NCBI GenBank assembly: GCA_963575745.1
Contig: CAUYUJ010004731.1
Location: 1 to 64,000 of the forward strand
Reading direction: 5' to 3'
From: Prorocentrum cordatum
Lineage: Eukaryota > Sar > Dinophyceae > Prorocentrales > Prorocentraceae
DNA length: 64,000 nt
Under the pieces are notes generated by a model. The model saw only the letters and a list, made by a program, of their open reading frames with translations. It did not search any database and had not been told where the DNA came from. Positions 32,220 through 44,738 of this stretch are shown here, one piece after another. The translations under genes were made by a program, and so were the position numbers. The number at the start of each line of letters is the position of its first letter. The stretch's first letter is position 1.

Positions 32220-33160
32220 AAGGTTCGTCGTTGCCAAGAAGAGGGAAAAGACTGCACAATTCCGTGTGACTCCACAATCCACCGGCCTCTTCTCCTCCTC
32301 CTCCCTCCTCCGATTCCTCCTCAAACCTCCCCCTGCTGGGGTACGACGGCTTCCCCAGCCCATTGTTCCACTGCATGCTCTTCCAAATGCCTGATCACCG
32401 CAACTCGCCTGGTCATCGTTGTTGGTTTGGACGTGCTGGTGGGGATACTTTTTTGTCAGCGGCCGCGGGCGAGCGCGCTGGCGGCGAGTCAGGTCAAAGC
32501 GGGCTACGCAGCGACGAGTTAACTGGTGGGGTTACGCGACGCGTCTAGAATAACGGTTTGACCCTGTCTGGCTAGTTGGAGCCATAGGTTGCATTAGGCA
32601 CGACCTGCCAGATCACTTGTTTCGTTGCTGGATCAGCACGTTGACAGCAGGCATGATGCTCTCCGAACAGATCGAATAGGCAAGGCGGCTGTATGCGTTG
32701 CCATGCTGCTATCCAATCACGACCAGCATCACACCCTCAGGACATCGGATTCAACATGGCCGTCCAACGGGACTTCCTCGGAAAATTCGGTGACGGAGGC
32801 AGGACGTCGGCGACTGCAAGCTCTGCCCTGCAAGACGCTGGCAAAGCGCTACACCGCAAAAATCTGAGCGCACTCGCCGGCGCGAGTAAGGATATGCCTT
32901 GGCCCTGCGTCCCTCTGGTGGAGATCCGCCGACCTTCGCTTGCCAGGGGCGACAGGGCGTGTGAGACATTCGGCTGTCTCCCTCCCCCTCTCCCCCGTTC
33001 CCAGGGTACAATATCGCATTGGGGGGGGCGGCGGATGGGGAGGGCCGGGAAGGTACGAGCGCATCAACGCCTCCAGAGCCTGAAAATCCTCATAACGTGG
33101 ACTCTAAAATGTCAAAGATGCCATGTCCGCTGGCTCAAGCTGGGCCCCAACAAATCCACA
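32220..33160. other. Unique stretch, no recognised gene
   Basis: Non-repetitive. A plus-strand frame from 32693 includes FNMAVQRDFLGKFGDGG and has ordinary composition, but no family is recognised and no splice pattern is evident. Confidence 0.3.
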
Positions 33161-33500
33161 GATGACCCCAAGACGGCCCAAGAGGCTTTCAAGACGCCCC
33201 AAGATGGCTCCAAGAGGACCCTGGAGAGGGCCCCGAGGAGCTACATGTGTAACATCTTCGACAGTTTGGCGCCAATGTCTTACAAGAGGGCCGAGGGGGC
33301 CCCAAGATCGCTCCAAGATGGCCCTAGAAGCCCCCAAGACGGCCCAAGAGGGCCCCAAGACGGCCCAAGAGGCGCCCACGATGGCTCAAGAGGGCCCAAG
33401 AGAGGTATTTCGAACTGACATGTCGAGCCCTCCGCCCCAAGACGACCCCCGAGACCGCTAGGAGCGCCCAAGAGCCCCCAAAAGGCTTTCAAGAGGCCAA
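33160..33500 (+). repeat. CCAAGA-type minisatellite
   Basis: Units such as GGCCCCAAGACGGCCCAAGA. It stands alone, without the composite-repeat head. Confidence 0.8.
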
Positions 33501-35010
33501 GAAGAAGCCCCCAGAGGCCACAAAGGGTCCCCTCAAAAAGACTCGCCCGTGGATTTCTGTCCTCTTCTGGGAGTCGGCGGGATGGCGTAAACCTCTTGAA
33601 TAAATTATCTAGATGTGCCAGAAGGATTTGCGATGAACCGTGCATCTGGGCAAAGTGTTGCTACAATCCTCTCTCGGGAGCTGGGGCGCAGCTGTCACAC
33701 GTCTGCCCCCCCTCTCCTCCCTACCCCTCCCTCCCTCCCCCCTTCCCTCCCACTCCTGCTCTGGAGCGTTACTGGTCACCCTCGCACGCTATTGGTGCAA
33801 CAATTGCTCCGAGGCGCAGCGCCAGCCGATGCGACGTCCAGGCGCGGCCACGCAGGAGGCGCGCCTGGTGCGGGTTCCCTCGGACCGGGCCGCCTAGTCT
33901 GTGCATGGCTCGTATATGCTCGTAGCACGAGCAGAGTAAAAGAGGTCGAACGCTGATCCGCAACCGCAGTCGATAGGGGTGAAGGCCAGCGCTTCACTAT
34001 TCAGCGCCGTACCGTCCATGCCGCTAACTAGCGACCCCAAAACACGATCGCAGCACACAGCCAACTGGGATGGCAAGTGCACGCGACGCTGGGCATCCTT
34101 GCCTGGCTGCCGACTGCTGGAAAATGACAAATTCCCCCCCCACCCACAACAAAAAAATCTGGGTGGAGTGGGCGGGGGAGAAGTCCGTGCAGGAATAAAA
34201 ACTATTCGGAAACTGCCCGAGAAACGCTGAGGACGACGGTGGCGGCGGTCACGATCGCTGTCTAGCAATCTGGACAGAGAACCCGGGCGTGAAACTCGTG
34301 GTCGCAAGGTCTTAATCTCGCAAGCCCAAGCAAAAGGTCCAACGACGCCCGTGGCGCGCTGGAGTCTCTGGACTACGACCAGCCCCTGCAATTCCACATC
34401 TGCCCGCCATCCACCCTCGACCAAGCACGCCAGTCGATCCCTAGACTTGGCCGGTCGCAGGGACGAGTGTCTCACTCGCGACCGAAGTGCCGAGCCCACG
34501 GACCCGACGGCCTGCTGCTTCACAATGGGACAACAGCATTAAAAACCGTCGTCAAGACAGGTGCATTATCACCCGGCCGACTCAAACGTAGGACCCAATT
34601 GGGGCCCATCTGGAAGGAAAGCGCTTCTGGGGCACGGCGAAGAATCCAGGGGGCCATGTTTCCGCGGAAGGAAAAACACATCCCTGGCGAGGGGTTCGAG
34701 CACGAGGGCTACCTCCGTCTCGCTAGCACTTGTACTGTAATAGTATATTCTCCTGTGGTACGACTTGATCACCCACTTGCAGCTGGTTGGAACCCTTTCA
34801 TGTTGCACTTCAGGACCAGGCGCACTCTAGTATGAGCTGCACGCTAGCGAATGTGTACTCACAAGCTAATAATCGTCGGCTCAGAAGAGCTCAGGGGTTC
34901 CAATGGCACGGGTCGCGGCAGGAAGAAAAGAGATCCGGACAGGGTGGGTGGGGGTTCAAGGCATGAGTCGGGGAGGTGATGGCGCATTCTCGGACTTCTC
35001 CTGATGCATC
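33500..35010. other. Unique stretch, no recognised gene
   Basis: Contains a short CTCC tract (33710-33760). A minus-strand frame (34523-33894) and a plus-strand frame (34467-34835) are open but match nothing I know. Confidence 0.3.
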
Positions 35011-35012
35011 TC

Positions 35013-36997
35013 TCATTCCCAACCATCCTGTGGCGTTGGGCCCTCGTTTCGGATCAGCAGCGACCTCCGTTCTCTCCTCCTCTCCTCCTCCCCCTCCTCC
35101 CTCCCTCCTCCCGTCCCTGCCTCAGCCATGCGCACTTCCGTGTCGGCATGCACATCGCAGGCTTCGTGGCCCCATCGAAAGCTCCACCGAAGGCCCTAGT
35201 GTCAGCGCCCGCATGGCGCTACCGCGCCCATCTCGGCACACTCCACAAACGACTCGTGACCACAGGCCCCGTGGCAGCGCCCGCGTGGCGTAACCCCGCC
35301 CATGTCGGCACACCCCTCACGTGTTTCATGACCCACAGAAAGCTCCACTTCTGGCCCAAGTGGCAGCGCCCGCAGGGCGTCCCCCCGCCCATGTAGGCAC
35401 ACCCCTCACACTTCTCGTATCGTAACCCCACAGGGATCTTCACCGAAGGTCCCAGTGGCTGCGCCCGCATGGCGTCACGCTACCCATTTCGGCACACCCC
35501 TCACACGTCTTGTGGCCCCGCAGGGAGCCCCACCGACGGCCCCAGTGGCAGCGCCCGCATGGTGCCACCCCGCTCATTTCGACGCACCCCAAAAACGTCC
35601 CAACACCCTACAAGGAGCTTCACCAAAGGCCCCAGCAGCAGCGCCCGCATGGCACCACTCCGCGAAATTGGCGCACGCCTCACACGTTCCTCGACTCCAC
35701 AGAGTGCCACGTCGACGGCCCCAGTAGCAGCGCCCGCATGGCGTCACGCTACCCATTTCGGCACACCCCTCACACGTCTTGTGGCCCCGCAGGGAGCCCC
35801 ACCGACGGCCCCAGTGGCAGCGCCCGCATGTTGCCACCCCGCACATTTCGACGCACCCCAAAAACGTCCCAACACCCTACAAGGAGCTTCACCAAAGGCC
35901 CCAGCAGCAGCGCCCGCATGGCACCACTCCGCGAAATTGGCGCACGCCTCACACGTTCCTCGACTCCACAGAGTGCCACGTCGACGGCCCCAGTAGCAGC
36001 GCCCGCATGGCGTCACGCTACCAATTTCGGCACACCCCTCACACGTGTTGTGGCCCCGCAGGGAGCCCCACCGACGGCCCCAGTGGCAGCGCCCGCATGG
36101 TGCCACCCCGCACATTTCGACACACCCCAAAAACGTCCTAACACCCTACAAGGAGCTTCACCAAAGGCCCCAGCAGCAGCGCCCGCATGGCACCACTCCG
36201 CGAAATTGGCGCACGCCTCACACGTTCCTCGACTCCACAGAGTGCCACGTCGACGGCCCCAGTAGCAGCGCCCGCATGGCGTCACGCTACCCATTTCGGC
36301 ACACCCCTCACACGTGTTGTGGCCCCGCAGGGAGCCCCACCGACGGCCCCCGTGGCAGCGCCCGCATGGTGCCACCCCGCACATTTCGACGCACCCCACA
36401 AACGTCTCAACACCCTACAAGGAGCTTCACCAAAGGCCCCAGCAGCAGCGCCCGCATGGCACCACTCCGCGAAATTGGCACGCCCCTCGCACGCTCCTTG
36501 ACTCCACAGAGTGCCACGTCGACGGCCCCAGTAGCAGCGCCCGCATGGCCCCACCCCGCCCATTTCGACACACCCCTCAGACGCGTCGTGACTCCACAGA
36601 GTGCCCCAACCGACTCCCCAGTTGCAGCGCCCGCAGGGAGCATCCCGCCCGTCTCGTGACCTCACAGGGAATCCCACCGAAGGCCCCAGTGGCAGCGCCC
36701 ACATGGCGTCACTCCGCCAATTTCAGCGTATCCCTTATACGTCTCGTAGCCCCACAGGGAGCCCCACCGAAAAACCTGAAGGCCCCAATGGCATGTCGCC
36801 GACCCCGCCACTTTCAACACACCCCTTATACGTCAAGTGACCCCACAGAGTGCCCCACCGAAGGGCCCAGTGGCAGCGCCCGCATTGCATCACCCTACCC
36901 ATTCCGACACACTACTGACACGTTTCGTCACCCCACCTTTGTCCCACCTGCCTTTCGCAACTCACACTTGCATGTGGTTGGGTCCTTCGCCAAGATA
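35013..36997 (+). mobile_element. Satellite-bearing element, copy A
   Basis: Head (35013-35150) shares CAACCATC, GTTGGGCCCTCGTTT and a CTCC tract with copies B and C. The body is about 20 copies of an 89-90-bp satellite (markers CATTTCGGCACACCCCTCAC and GCGCCCGCATGG); between 35467 and 36270 three units form a 269-bp higher-order repeat. The tail at 36957-36997 has ACATGG/GCATGTGGTTGGG and CCTTCGCCAAG like the other copies. Sequence diverges abruptly outside head and tail. Confidence 0.75.
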
Positions 36998-36999
36998 TT

Positions 37000-37480
37000 G
37001 TGATGCTGCTGTCTGGATATGTCTGCACTCACTCCACTCGTGAACTCAACCCGTCCCAATGTTGCGACTTTGGGCCCAGCGCTACCGCGGAGAAAGCCGC
37101 CTGTGGGATGTGACCCCCTGGCTGGTGGACACATCAGGGAAATCGCGTCCTGCCCGTGCGTCTCAAGACGCAGAAAATGGCTACAATGCCGCCCCATCCA
37201 CTGAACCATCGCCCTCCGAGAAACGGATCCTCGGCGGGTCTGGGCATGGAGAAACAACAATCTATGTACAATGTACAGACTGATGCGTCTCGACACCCTG
37301 TGCGCTTGGCTTGCTTGCAGCAGTTCCATGAAACGCAGCACGCCTGTGCGAGCCAACAACATCGGCAGAGCTGTACCTGGAAAAAAGCTCCTACCTGGAT
37401 CTCTGCAGCATCCACTCATGTTTGCGTCTCCCCCCAACGCCAATACAGTGTAGACAATTCGACGTCCCTCGAAGTGTGGT
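37000..37480. other. Unique stretch, no recognised gene
   Basis: Both strands are open in places; a minus-strand frame includes RTGVLRFMELLQASQAHRV. No family recognised. Confidence 0.3.
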
Positions 37481-37625
37481 GATGATGCTGCTAATGATAA
37501 TGGTGATGACGATGGATGATGATGCTGATGCTGATGCTGATGATGATGCTGATGATGATGATGACGATGATAGTGGTGATGATGATGCTGGTGGTGGTGA
37601 TGATGATGGTGGTGATGGTGCCGCA
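37480..37625. repeat. (GAT)n-rich tract
   Basis: GATGAT with GCTGAT and GGTGAT variants; a short (CA)n follows at 37739-37757. Confidence 0.9.
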
Positions 37626-38047
37626 ATGGGGACGTGATGGTGACATTATGGGAATCCCCCTCGGTCGCATCATAGCAGCACTACAGCGCACCGAACGCTG
37701 TGTGGGAGACGAACCTATTGGAGACACACCTGTTGGAGACACACACACACACACATATATTCTGGGCGTGTGGAAACAGGATGGAAGGACCCGAAGATGA
37801 GGGGAGCGGCGCCCGCAGCGTCCGCGCCCGTGAGAGGCTGCTGCAGCTCCCTCAAGGTCCTGCCAACGCCCTAATGAGCATCCGAGAGCGAGACGATGAC
37901 CCGAACACGGCACTGCGTGCGAGGAACTGCCCGCGCCAGAGGCTCCCCGGGCGTGTCTGCTATGCTCGGCCCCGGGCCGTCCAGAGGCAATGCTCCTCTC
38001 CAGCGCTTCGCAAACGCGCGACGTGGGCGGGCAAGGCCCAGATTGGC

Positions 38048-38240
38048 TACGGCAAGTTCGTGTCGTGTCGACCCTGGCGTTAGTTCCTGACACCGCGGGG
38101 ATTGTTCAACCTTGAACGATCGGCCGTTTCCGAAACGTCCAAGTCGTTCCACATCGAACGATTCTGGGTCGCCCGCGGCGTTCAACGTTGAACGCCGCTG
38201 GCGGGGTCGCCGCCGGTCGACACGACACGAACCTACCGTA
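38048..38240. mobile_element. 193-bp fold-back element with 26-bp terminal inverted repeats
   Basis: 38048-38073 and 38215-38240 are inverted copies with 2 mismatches in 26; the inner 18 bases (GTTCGTGTCGTGTCGACC) match perfectly. Inside lie a perfect 24-bp palindrome at 38175-38198 (half-site GCGGCGTTCAAC) and a near-palindrome around 38105-38118. No target duplication or coding frame. Confidence 0.8.
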
Positions 38241-38503
38241 TGCAGTGCAACTGGGCACTCCGTGCTCCAGGCGCAGGGCCGAACCAGCACAGGACGAGTG
38301 CTCGAGTGCGGCCGAACTGCCGCGGCCTGACCAGCATCATGGTGCAAGTATCAACGGCAGGCCACTCCTCGCGCCACGACCAACCTCGTGCTCCGCCCCT
38401 TCCTCGTTCCTCCTCACCCTCCTCTGGGCACCTGCCGGCAAAACGGCCCCCTCGTTATCCACAAGTGCGGGTGGCTTCTGCACCGCGCGAAGAAACAGAT
38501 CCA

Positions 38504-39082
38504 CTATGCACTGCCTGCTCTCTTGCGCGGCTGGTCTCCTTTCTGCGCATGTACCGCGACGTATGACCGAGCTCTGAACTTGAACACGGCCCGTGGTGGC
38601 GAGGCCGGCGCAGCTGGCGTGGTCTCCGTGTTGATCTCAGAGAAACTCTGAGCGGAGGACTTGCCGATCAGCTTCCGGCGCAAAGCCACCGCCGCTGCCC
38701 CGATCGCACCTCTCAGGATCACGGACCCGCCCAGGCCTGACCCAGGCAACTTTGCAGGAGCACTGCCCGGGCCGCGCGAGGCATCCGGCTCCGCGAGCGC
38801 CCCCATCGCGCGCTCTGGGCCGCCCAACTCGGCGCCGACAGGGCCGCACGAAGCGATTGGCTCCGCGGACGCCCCCACCCCGCGCTGCAGGCCGTCCAGG
38901 TCCGCGGGATGTGGTGCGCGGGCCCTCACGACGCCAACCTTGCGAGAGGACAGTGGCCCGTGCCCGTGGGCGCCGAACGTCGGCGGTACGAAGCGCGTAC
39001 ACTTCGCTCCGCATGGTGGCGCCGCGCCACCCGCCAAGATCGGGTCGAAGCGCCAGGACTCATCGAACGCTGGCGCCGCCAT
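38504..39082 (-). CDS. Hypothetical ORF, 192 codons
   Basis: Open frame from an ATG at 39082 (MAAPAFDESWRFDPILAGG) to a stop at 38504. Ala/Pro/Gly-rich with ordinary charged residues and no repeats; no motif recognised. The plus strand is open over much of the same stretch, so this may be a chance frame in GC-rich DNA. Confidence 0.22.
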   Translation of the reverse strand: MAAPAFDESWRFDPILAGGAAPPCGAKCTRFVPPTFGAHGHGPLSSRKVGVVRARAPHPADLDGLQRGVGASAEPIASCGPVGAELGGPERAMGALAEPDASRGPGSAPAKLPGSGLGGSVILRGAIGAAAVALRRKLIGKSSAQSFSEINTETTPAAPASPPRAVFKFRARSYVAVHAQKGDQPRKRAGSA

Positions 39083-39284
39083 CGGAGAGCGCAAAGCCCG
39101 CGGGGGATACTGCCGGAGCGGAGCGCCAGCGGGGCGACGAGACAAATTAAAACTGTTTGCTGACGAATTAGGCTTGCGCCAAAATTGCTCTGGGATGTTC
39201 CAAGTGTTTTTGTCCCAACCCTCCTGTGAACTGGTTCCCCATGCTAGATCCGCAGCGCCGCACGTCTCACTACTCCTCTTTCTC

Positions 39285-39365
39285 CTCCCTCTCCCCTCCC
39301 CCTCCCCCTCCCCCTCCTCCTCCTCCTCCTCCTCCTCCTCCTCCTCCTCCTCCTCCTCCTCCATC
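39285..39365. repeat. (CTC)n microsatellite
   Basis: CTC run of about 80 bp. Confidence 0.95.
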
Positions 39366-39479
39366 CCTTCTCCTTATGAACAACTCCTTGCCGCACCCCC
39401 AGACGTGTCGGAAGGGAGGGCCGAGCGTTTCGTCGGAGTCTTCCTCACCATTGAAAACCCTGAAACTTGAAATTAGAGC

Positions 39480-40080
39480 CTGTTTCAAGGATGGACGGCG
39501 GGACGTTCCTACAAAGGTGGCTCTCACCTGAACGCCTCCCACATGTGTTTTCACAAGTGCAAGGGCGTCAAGCATTGAGGACGGGCAGTTTTCAAAATGT
39601 GGTTCTCGTCGCAGCGCCACGCACCATTGTCTTGAAACTTGCAACAGCTTCACGGATGGGGGGCGGGCCGTTCCCACCGCGCGTCTCTCTCCGCAGTGCC
39701 GCGCAAACAGTTGCAACAGCTTCAAGGATAGAGGACGCGTCGTCAATATGTGGCTCTCGCCGCAGCGCCGCGCACATGTGTCTTAAACATTGCAAACAGC
39801 TCCACGGATGGAAGGCGGGCCGTGTTCAAAATGTATGTACCGCATCAACGCCGCGCATACTCGCCTTATCAGTCTCGGGGATGGAAGGCGGGCCGTTTTC
39901 AACATGTGGCTCTCGCCTTAGCGCCGCCCACAGTCGTCGCAACTGATTGTGGCAGCTTCGCGAATGGTGGCTGGGCAGTTTTCAACATGAGGCTCTCGCA
40001 TTCACGCCGCGCGCGCTCGTTGTCGAAGTTTGCAGCAGTTCCAAGGATTCGGATGGCTGAAATCGCAGGCATGGTGCTCT
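39480..40080. repeat. ~80-bp degenerate tandem repeat
   Basis: Seven to eight units marked by GGATGGAAGGCGGGCCGTTTT and GTGGCTCTCGCCGCAGCGCC sections, period roughly 72-88 bp. Confidence 0.8.
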
Positions 40081-40277
40081 GACGCGGTCTAGGATTGTTG
40101 AGGCGTGACAGTCACGCTGATTCAATGTGCTGAATTCCCGAATTGGTGTTCTAGCACGGTTCCAAATTGTCAGACCGCAGCAGGCACGTTGATTATTGTA
40201 GGGACTTGTGAAGAGGGAACTTGTAGGAAGAGTGCACATTGCAACATCGTTGCACATCTTGGGTTTACATTGGCCTT

Positions 40278-40362
40278 CCCCCTCCTCCTCCTCCTCCTCC
40301 TCCTCCTCCTCCTCCTCCTCCTCCTCCTCCTCCTCCTCCTCCTCCTCCTCCTCCTCCTCTTC
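40278..40362. repeat. (CTC)n microsatellite
   Basis: Nearly pure CTC for about 85 bp. Confidence 0.97.
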
Positions 40363-40539
40363 CCACGGTGCTCGGGCCACGGCGGAACAGTGCGAACACG
40401 GGGAAGACGCGGTCGTCGCGCGGGAGCCGCGGAGCCAGGGGCGATCCCCGATTGAAAAGTTGAGATCGAAACCAGGTTGGCTCAGCCGAGGATACAGACG
40501 CACGCTAGATGTCAGAGTAAGCTTGGAGCGTCAGGAGCT

Positions 40540-40911
40540 AAATCCCATCAGCCTTCTGGGCGTAGGTGGTTTAAGGCGTTTCCTCTTCCACCCCTCCTTC
40601 TTCCCCTTCGGGGACGGGTTTGTCACTGTTCCCTATTAATATACACCCCCTCCCCCAGGCGACTGGGAGCCAACCCAAGGCAATGAGGGCGCCCCCCCAC
40701 CATCCCCTGTATCAAAACAATACAAAACACACTCTGCCTCCAAATTCGGAACATACGCAGCGAACCCGATGCGGCCTCCCCCCACCATCCGTGTCAAAAA
40801 ACAACTCAGAGTAGTACACTTGGCGGCGGCGGCGGCGGCTGCGGCGGCTGCGGCGGGGGCAGCGGTTACGGCGGCTGCGGCGGTGGCGGCGGCGGTGGCG
40901 GCGGCGGCGGG

Positions 40912-40953
<42 letters not shown>

Positions 40954-41560
40954 GGTGGCGGCGGCGGTGGCAGCGGCTGCGGCGGCAGCGGCTGCAGCGG
41001 CGGCGATTCGGCACCGGGGGCGGCGGCGGCGGCGGCCGGCGGCGCGGTGGCGACGCGGCGGCGGACAACGGCGGTGGCGGCGGCGCGGCGGCGGCGGCGG
41101 ATTGGCCCCCAGTAACTGCCCATCCAAAGACGACTGCTGCATATGCTGCGGCTCGGGTACTACGTATGTGTTGGGAGGGCGGGTGGGAGTGAGCGAGACG
41201 GCTTGCGGGCGGGGGGGGTGTCTTGACTTCTCCCCCTACCCCCTCCCCTGGACCTGGACGGGGGGGTCCGCGAGTCGCCGGAGCGTCCAAAACGGCATCG
41301 GCGAGGAAGCCAACATCATTTGTTTTACTTGGGTTTTGGCCTCATTTTGGTCTCTTGGGGGGGGGGCGCTAATTAAAGCTCCCCTCTTGTTTGATCGATC
41401 TCCTCCAAGATGGCCCCAAGAAGCGCCCAGGAGGCCCCAAGAGGTCCCAAGATGGCCCCAGGATGGCCTCAAGAGGCCCCCAAGAGGCCCCCAGGATTGT
41501 GACTTCAGCGGCCGCGACAATACCCTCCCCAGGAGAAGCCCTCGAAACTAAGCAACATGT
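40540..41560 (+). repeat. CCAAGA composite repeat, copy 2
   Basis: Head CTTCTGGGCGTAGGTGGTTT at 40553, then a (GGC)n tract at 40815-41105 unique to this copy, then a block shared with copy 1 (ATCGATCTCCTCCAAGATGG near 41395) and a short CCAAGA array. Confidence 0.72.
40815..41105. repeat. (GGC)n tract
   Basis: About 290 bp of GGC with TGC/GTG variants. Poly-Ala, poly-Gly/Arg and poly-Pro frames are artefacts. Confidence 0.95.
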
Positions 41561-42435
41561 ATGCAAGATGTACAAACAAGAACTACAAAAAAAATTACTT
41601 ACAAAACTATCGGAAAAATGCGCAGGGGACCGATCACCGATCCGCGAGCGCGCCACGAAACAAACGCGCCGCGGCCACGCAGCGAGACGACGCCGCCGCG
41701 GCGCACAACGGCGAGGCTCCGCTACCACTACGGAGGATCGAGGCCCCGCCGCGGCGCGGCGAGGCCATGCCGCTCCAGCCCCCAAAAAAACACGCCGAGG
41801 GTTTGGGCCAAAATAGCAACTGACTTGGAGGGGGAGGGGGGGCGGAATTCGCAAGGGAGCAAACTGGGCGGCAGGGGGCAAGAGGAGGAGACCGAGGACA
41901 GGGGGCACAAGAAGAGAAAGTGGGAGGAGACACGGGGGGCGGAAAACGGAAAAAGGGGAAGTGAAAGGGAAGCGGAAAGGGGGGGAAGAAGAGGAGACGC
42001 AGCAGAGACAGAGGAGGGAGGGAAGTAGAAAGGACATTGCTTGAAAATGAAGGGTGGGCGGGGTGGAAGGAAGGGCGCGGGGGAGAGGGAAGGAACGGGG
42101 AGGGCCCCGCGGCTCGGCCGCCGCCTGGCTGCCGCCGCCGCCTGGCCGCCTGGCCTGCACGTCGCCATAGATGCCTCCTCATCCCCCCCTTCCTCATCCC
42201 TCGCTCCCCCCCCCCCCCTTCCCCCATCCACCCTGTTTTTCCTCAGCCCCACTCCTTCCTTCCAGGAGGGGGCGGCTGAGGGATTGGGGCATGATGCGCG
42301 GGGGGGATTGGGGGAGGGAGGGAGAAGGAGGGGGATTGGACGCAGGATAGAGGGGGGGGGCGAAGAGAGATAAGGGCGAGGGGGGATGGGGGAGCGGGGT
42401 TGGAAAATGCAGCCACGGAAGCGGCGGCGCAAGGT
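41560..42435. other. Unique purine-biased stretch, no recognised gene
   Basis: Contains G-rich and AGG-rich runs (41825-42030, 42290-42390) and a GCCGCC run near 42120. Several long open frames reflect the strand bias. Confidence 0.35.
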
Positions 42436-42437
42436 GC

Positions 42438-43672
42438 CCTTCATTCTCAACCATCTCGCGGTGTTGGGTCCTCGTTTTGCAGAGACAGCGTCCCGCGTTC
42501 CGCGCTCACTTCGCCCTCCTCCTCCCCCTACCGACTCCCTCCCTCGCTCCTCCCATCCCCGCCCCTGCCCTCCGCATGTATCTGTTTCGGCGCACCACTC
42601 AGACGTTTCGCGGCCCCATGGTGAGCTCTGCCTAAGGCCCCAGTGGGAAAGCTAGCATGGCACCGCCGCCCCACTTCGGCACACCCCGCACACGTTCCGC
42701 GGCCCCTTGGGAACCCGACCTTCGGCTTCAGTGGGGAAGTTTGCGTGGCGCCGCCGCCTCATTTCGGCACGCACCCCACGCGTTTCGCGACCCCATTGAG
42801 AGCTCCACCTAAGGCATCAGTGGGAAAGTTCGCATGGCACCGCCACCCAATTTCGGCGCACACCTCACACGTTCCGCGGCCCCATAGGGAGCCCCGCCAA
42901 AGGCCCAAATGAAAAGTTTGGATGGCATTGCCGCTCAAGTTCGGCGCACACCTCCGACGCTTCGTGGCCCCATGGGGAGCTCCACCGAAGGCCTCAGCGG
43001 GAAAATTCGCATGACACCGCCATCAATTACGGCACTCCCCGCGCACGCTTCGCGGCCCCATGGGGAGCGCTGCCTAAGGCTTCAGTGGGGAAGTTCGCAT
43101 GGCACCGCCGCCCCATTTCGGCATACCCCTCACACGTTGCGCTGCCCCATAGGGAACCCCGCCGAAGGCATCAGTGGGGAAGTTCGCATGGCACCGCCGC
43201 GCTATTTCGGCACTCCCCTCGCACGCTTCGTGGCCCCATGGGAGCCCCGCTAAGGCCTCAGTGGGAAAGATCGCGTGGCACCAGCGCCCATTTTGGCACA
43301 ACCCTCATAGGTTTCGTGGCACCGTGGTGAACCCCACCGAATGTCCCAATAGAAAATTCGCATGCGCCGCCGCCCCATTTCGGCACACCCCTTACACGCT
43401 TCGCGGCCTCATAGGGAGCTCCGCCTAAGGCCCCAATGGAGAAGCTCTCATGGCACAGCCGCGCCATGTCGGCACACCCCTCACACGTTTTGTGGCACCA
43501 GGGGGGGGGGGGGCACCTAAGGCCCCAATGTGAAGGTCGCGTGGCACCGCCGCCCATGTCGGCACGCCCCTCAAACGTGTCGAGGTCCCACAAAGAGCTT
43601 CGCCGCCGCAGGTGGTAGGCGCAACTACAGCATTCACAACTGCACATGGTTGGGCGGGCCCTTCGCCAGGAT
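42438..43672 (+). mobile_element. Satellite-bearing element, copy B
   Basis: Same architecture as copy A: head 42438-42590 (CTCAACCATC, GTTGGGTCCTCGTTTTGCAG), about 11-12 units of the 88-89-bp satellite (AAGTTCGCATGGCACCGCCG), and tail 43612-43672 (CTGCACATGGTTGGG, CCCTTCGCCAGG). It abuts composite repeat copy 3. Confidence 0.75.
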
Positions 43673-43674
43673 CA

Positions 43675-44705
43675 CCCCACCAGCCCTTTGGGCGTAGGTG
43701 GTTTAGCGAGTTGCGCGTTCTCTCTGCCAACACCTCCTTCCCCTGCTCAGGGGAGGGGTGCACCAATCCCCCTGCCCCCTCCCATGGGCCTGGGAGGGGG
43801 GGGGGGGGGATCGACCCATCAGAGCGCCCAAGATGGCCCAAGATGGCTCCCAGAGAGCCCTAGAAACCCAAGATGGCACCCAAGATGGCCACGATAACTC
43901 AAGCTGGCTCAAGATGGCTTCCGACCCGCATCCAAGAAGCTTCGATACGACCCCGAGGGGAATTCCAGTCGTTCGGGCCATTCAAGGACCCCACAAAAAA
44001 TGCCAAACGGGTTCCGAAACCCACGGAAAACCAATGTTGATTGTTTTCTCGCTCCCTCGTTTCCGATGGGCTCTTGGGGCGCCAAGACGGCAGCAATATT
44101 GCCCCAGAGGGCCCCGAGGGAGGCCCAAGGTTGCCCCATGACGGCCCAAGAGCGCCCACGACCGTCCTAAGAAAAGTGGCACCAGAGGGCCCCAAGGCGC
44201 TGCGGTGAGTTCCCCAGGGGGGCGATCCGAATTAACGCCGCATTCGTTTTGTTTCAGCCGTGGCCCCCAAGATGGCCCGACGAGGGGGGCCCAGACGCCC
44301 AGACAGAGCCACAAGAGGGCCCCAAGACCACCCCAACAGAGCCCCAAGATGGCCCCAAGAGGGCCCCAAGAGAACCCCCAGAGAGCCCCAAGGTGGCCCC
44401 AAAAGACCTCCGAAAAAACGCTTCCTAGGCGGTCGTTACGCAGCCTGCTGGTCACCAACACCGCCAGCACCCGCAGCAGCACCAGCAGAACCACCATCCG
44501 CCGCAGCACCACCACAACCACCAGCACCAACACCAGCAGCAGCACCAGCAGCACCAGCAGCAGCACCAGCAGCACGATAATAAACAGTACCAGCCAGAGC
44601 AGCAGCACCAGCAGCACCAGCAGCATCAGCTCCAGCACCACCACCACCAGCCATAACACCAGCAGCAGCACCAGCATCGCCAGCAGCACACGCACACCGT
44701 CAGTC

Positions 44706-44738
<33 letters not shown>

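Noticed and set aside
35440-36700. Repeated-peptide protein or CRISPR-like array
   Set aside because: The 89-90-bp units lack unique spacers, so this is not CRISPR; peptides are readable on both strands and lose frame where unit length changes, so it is satellite DNA.
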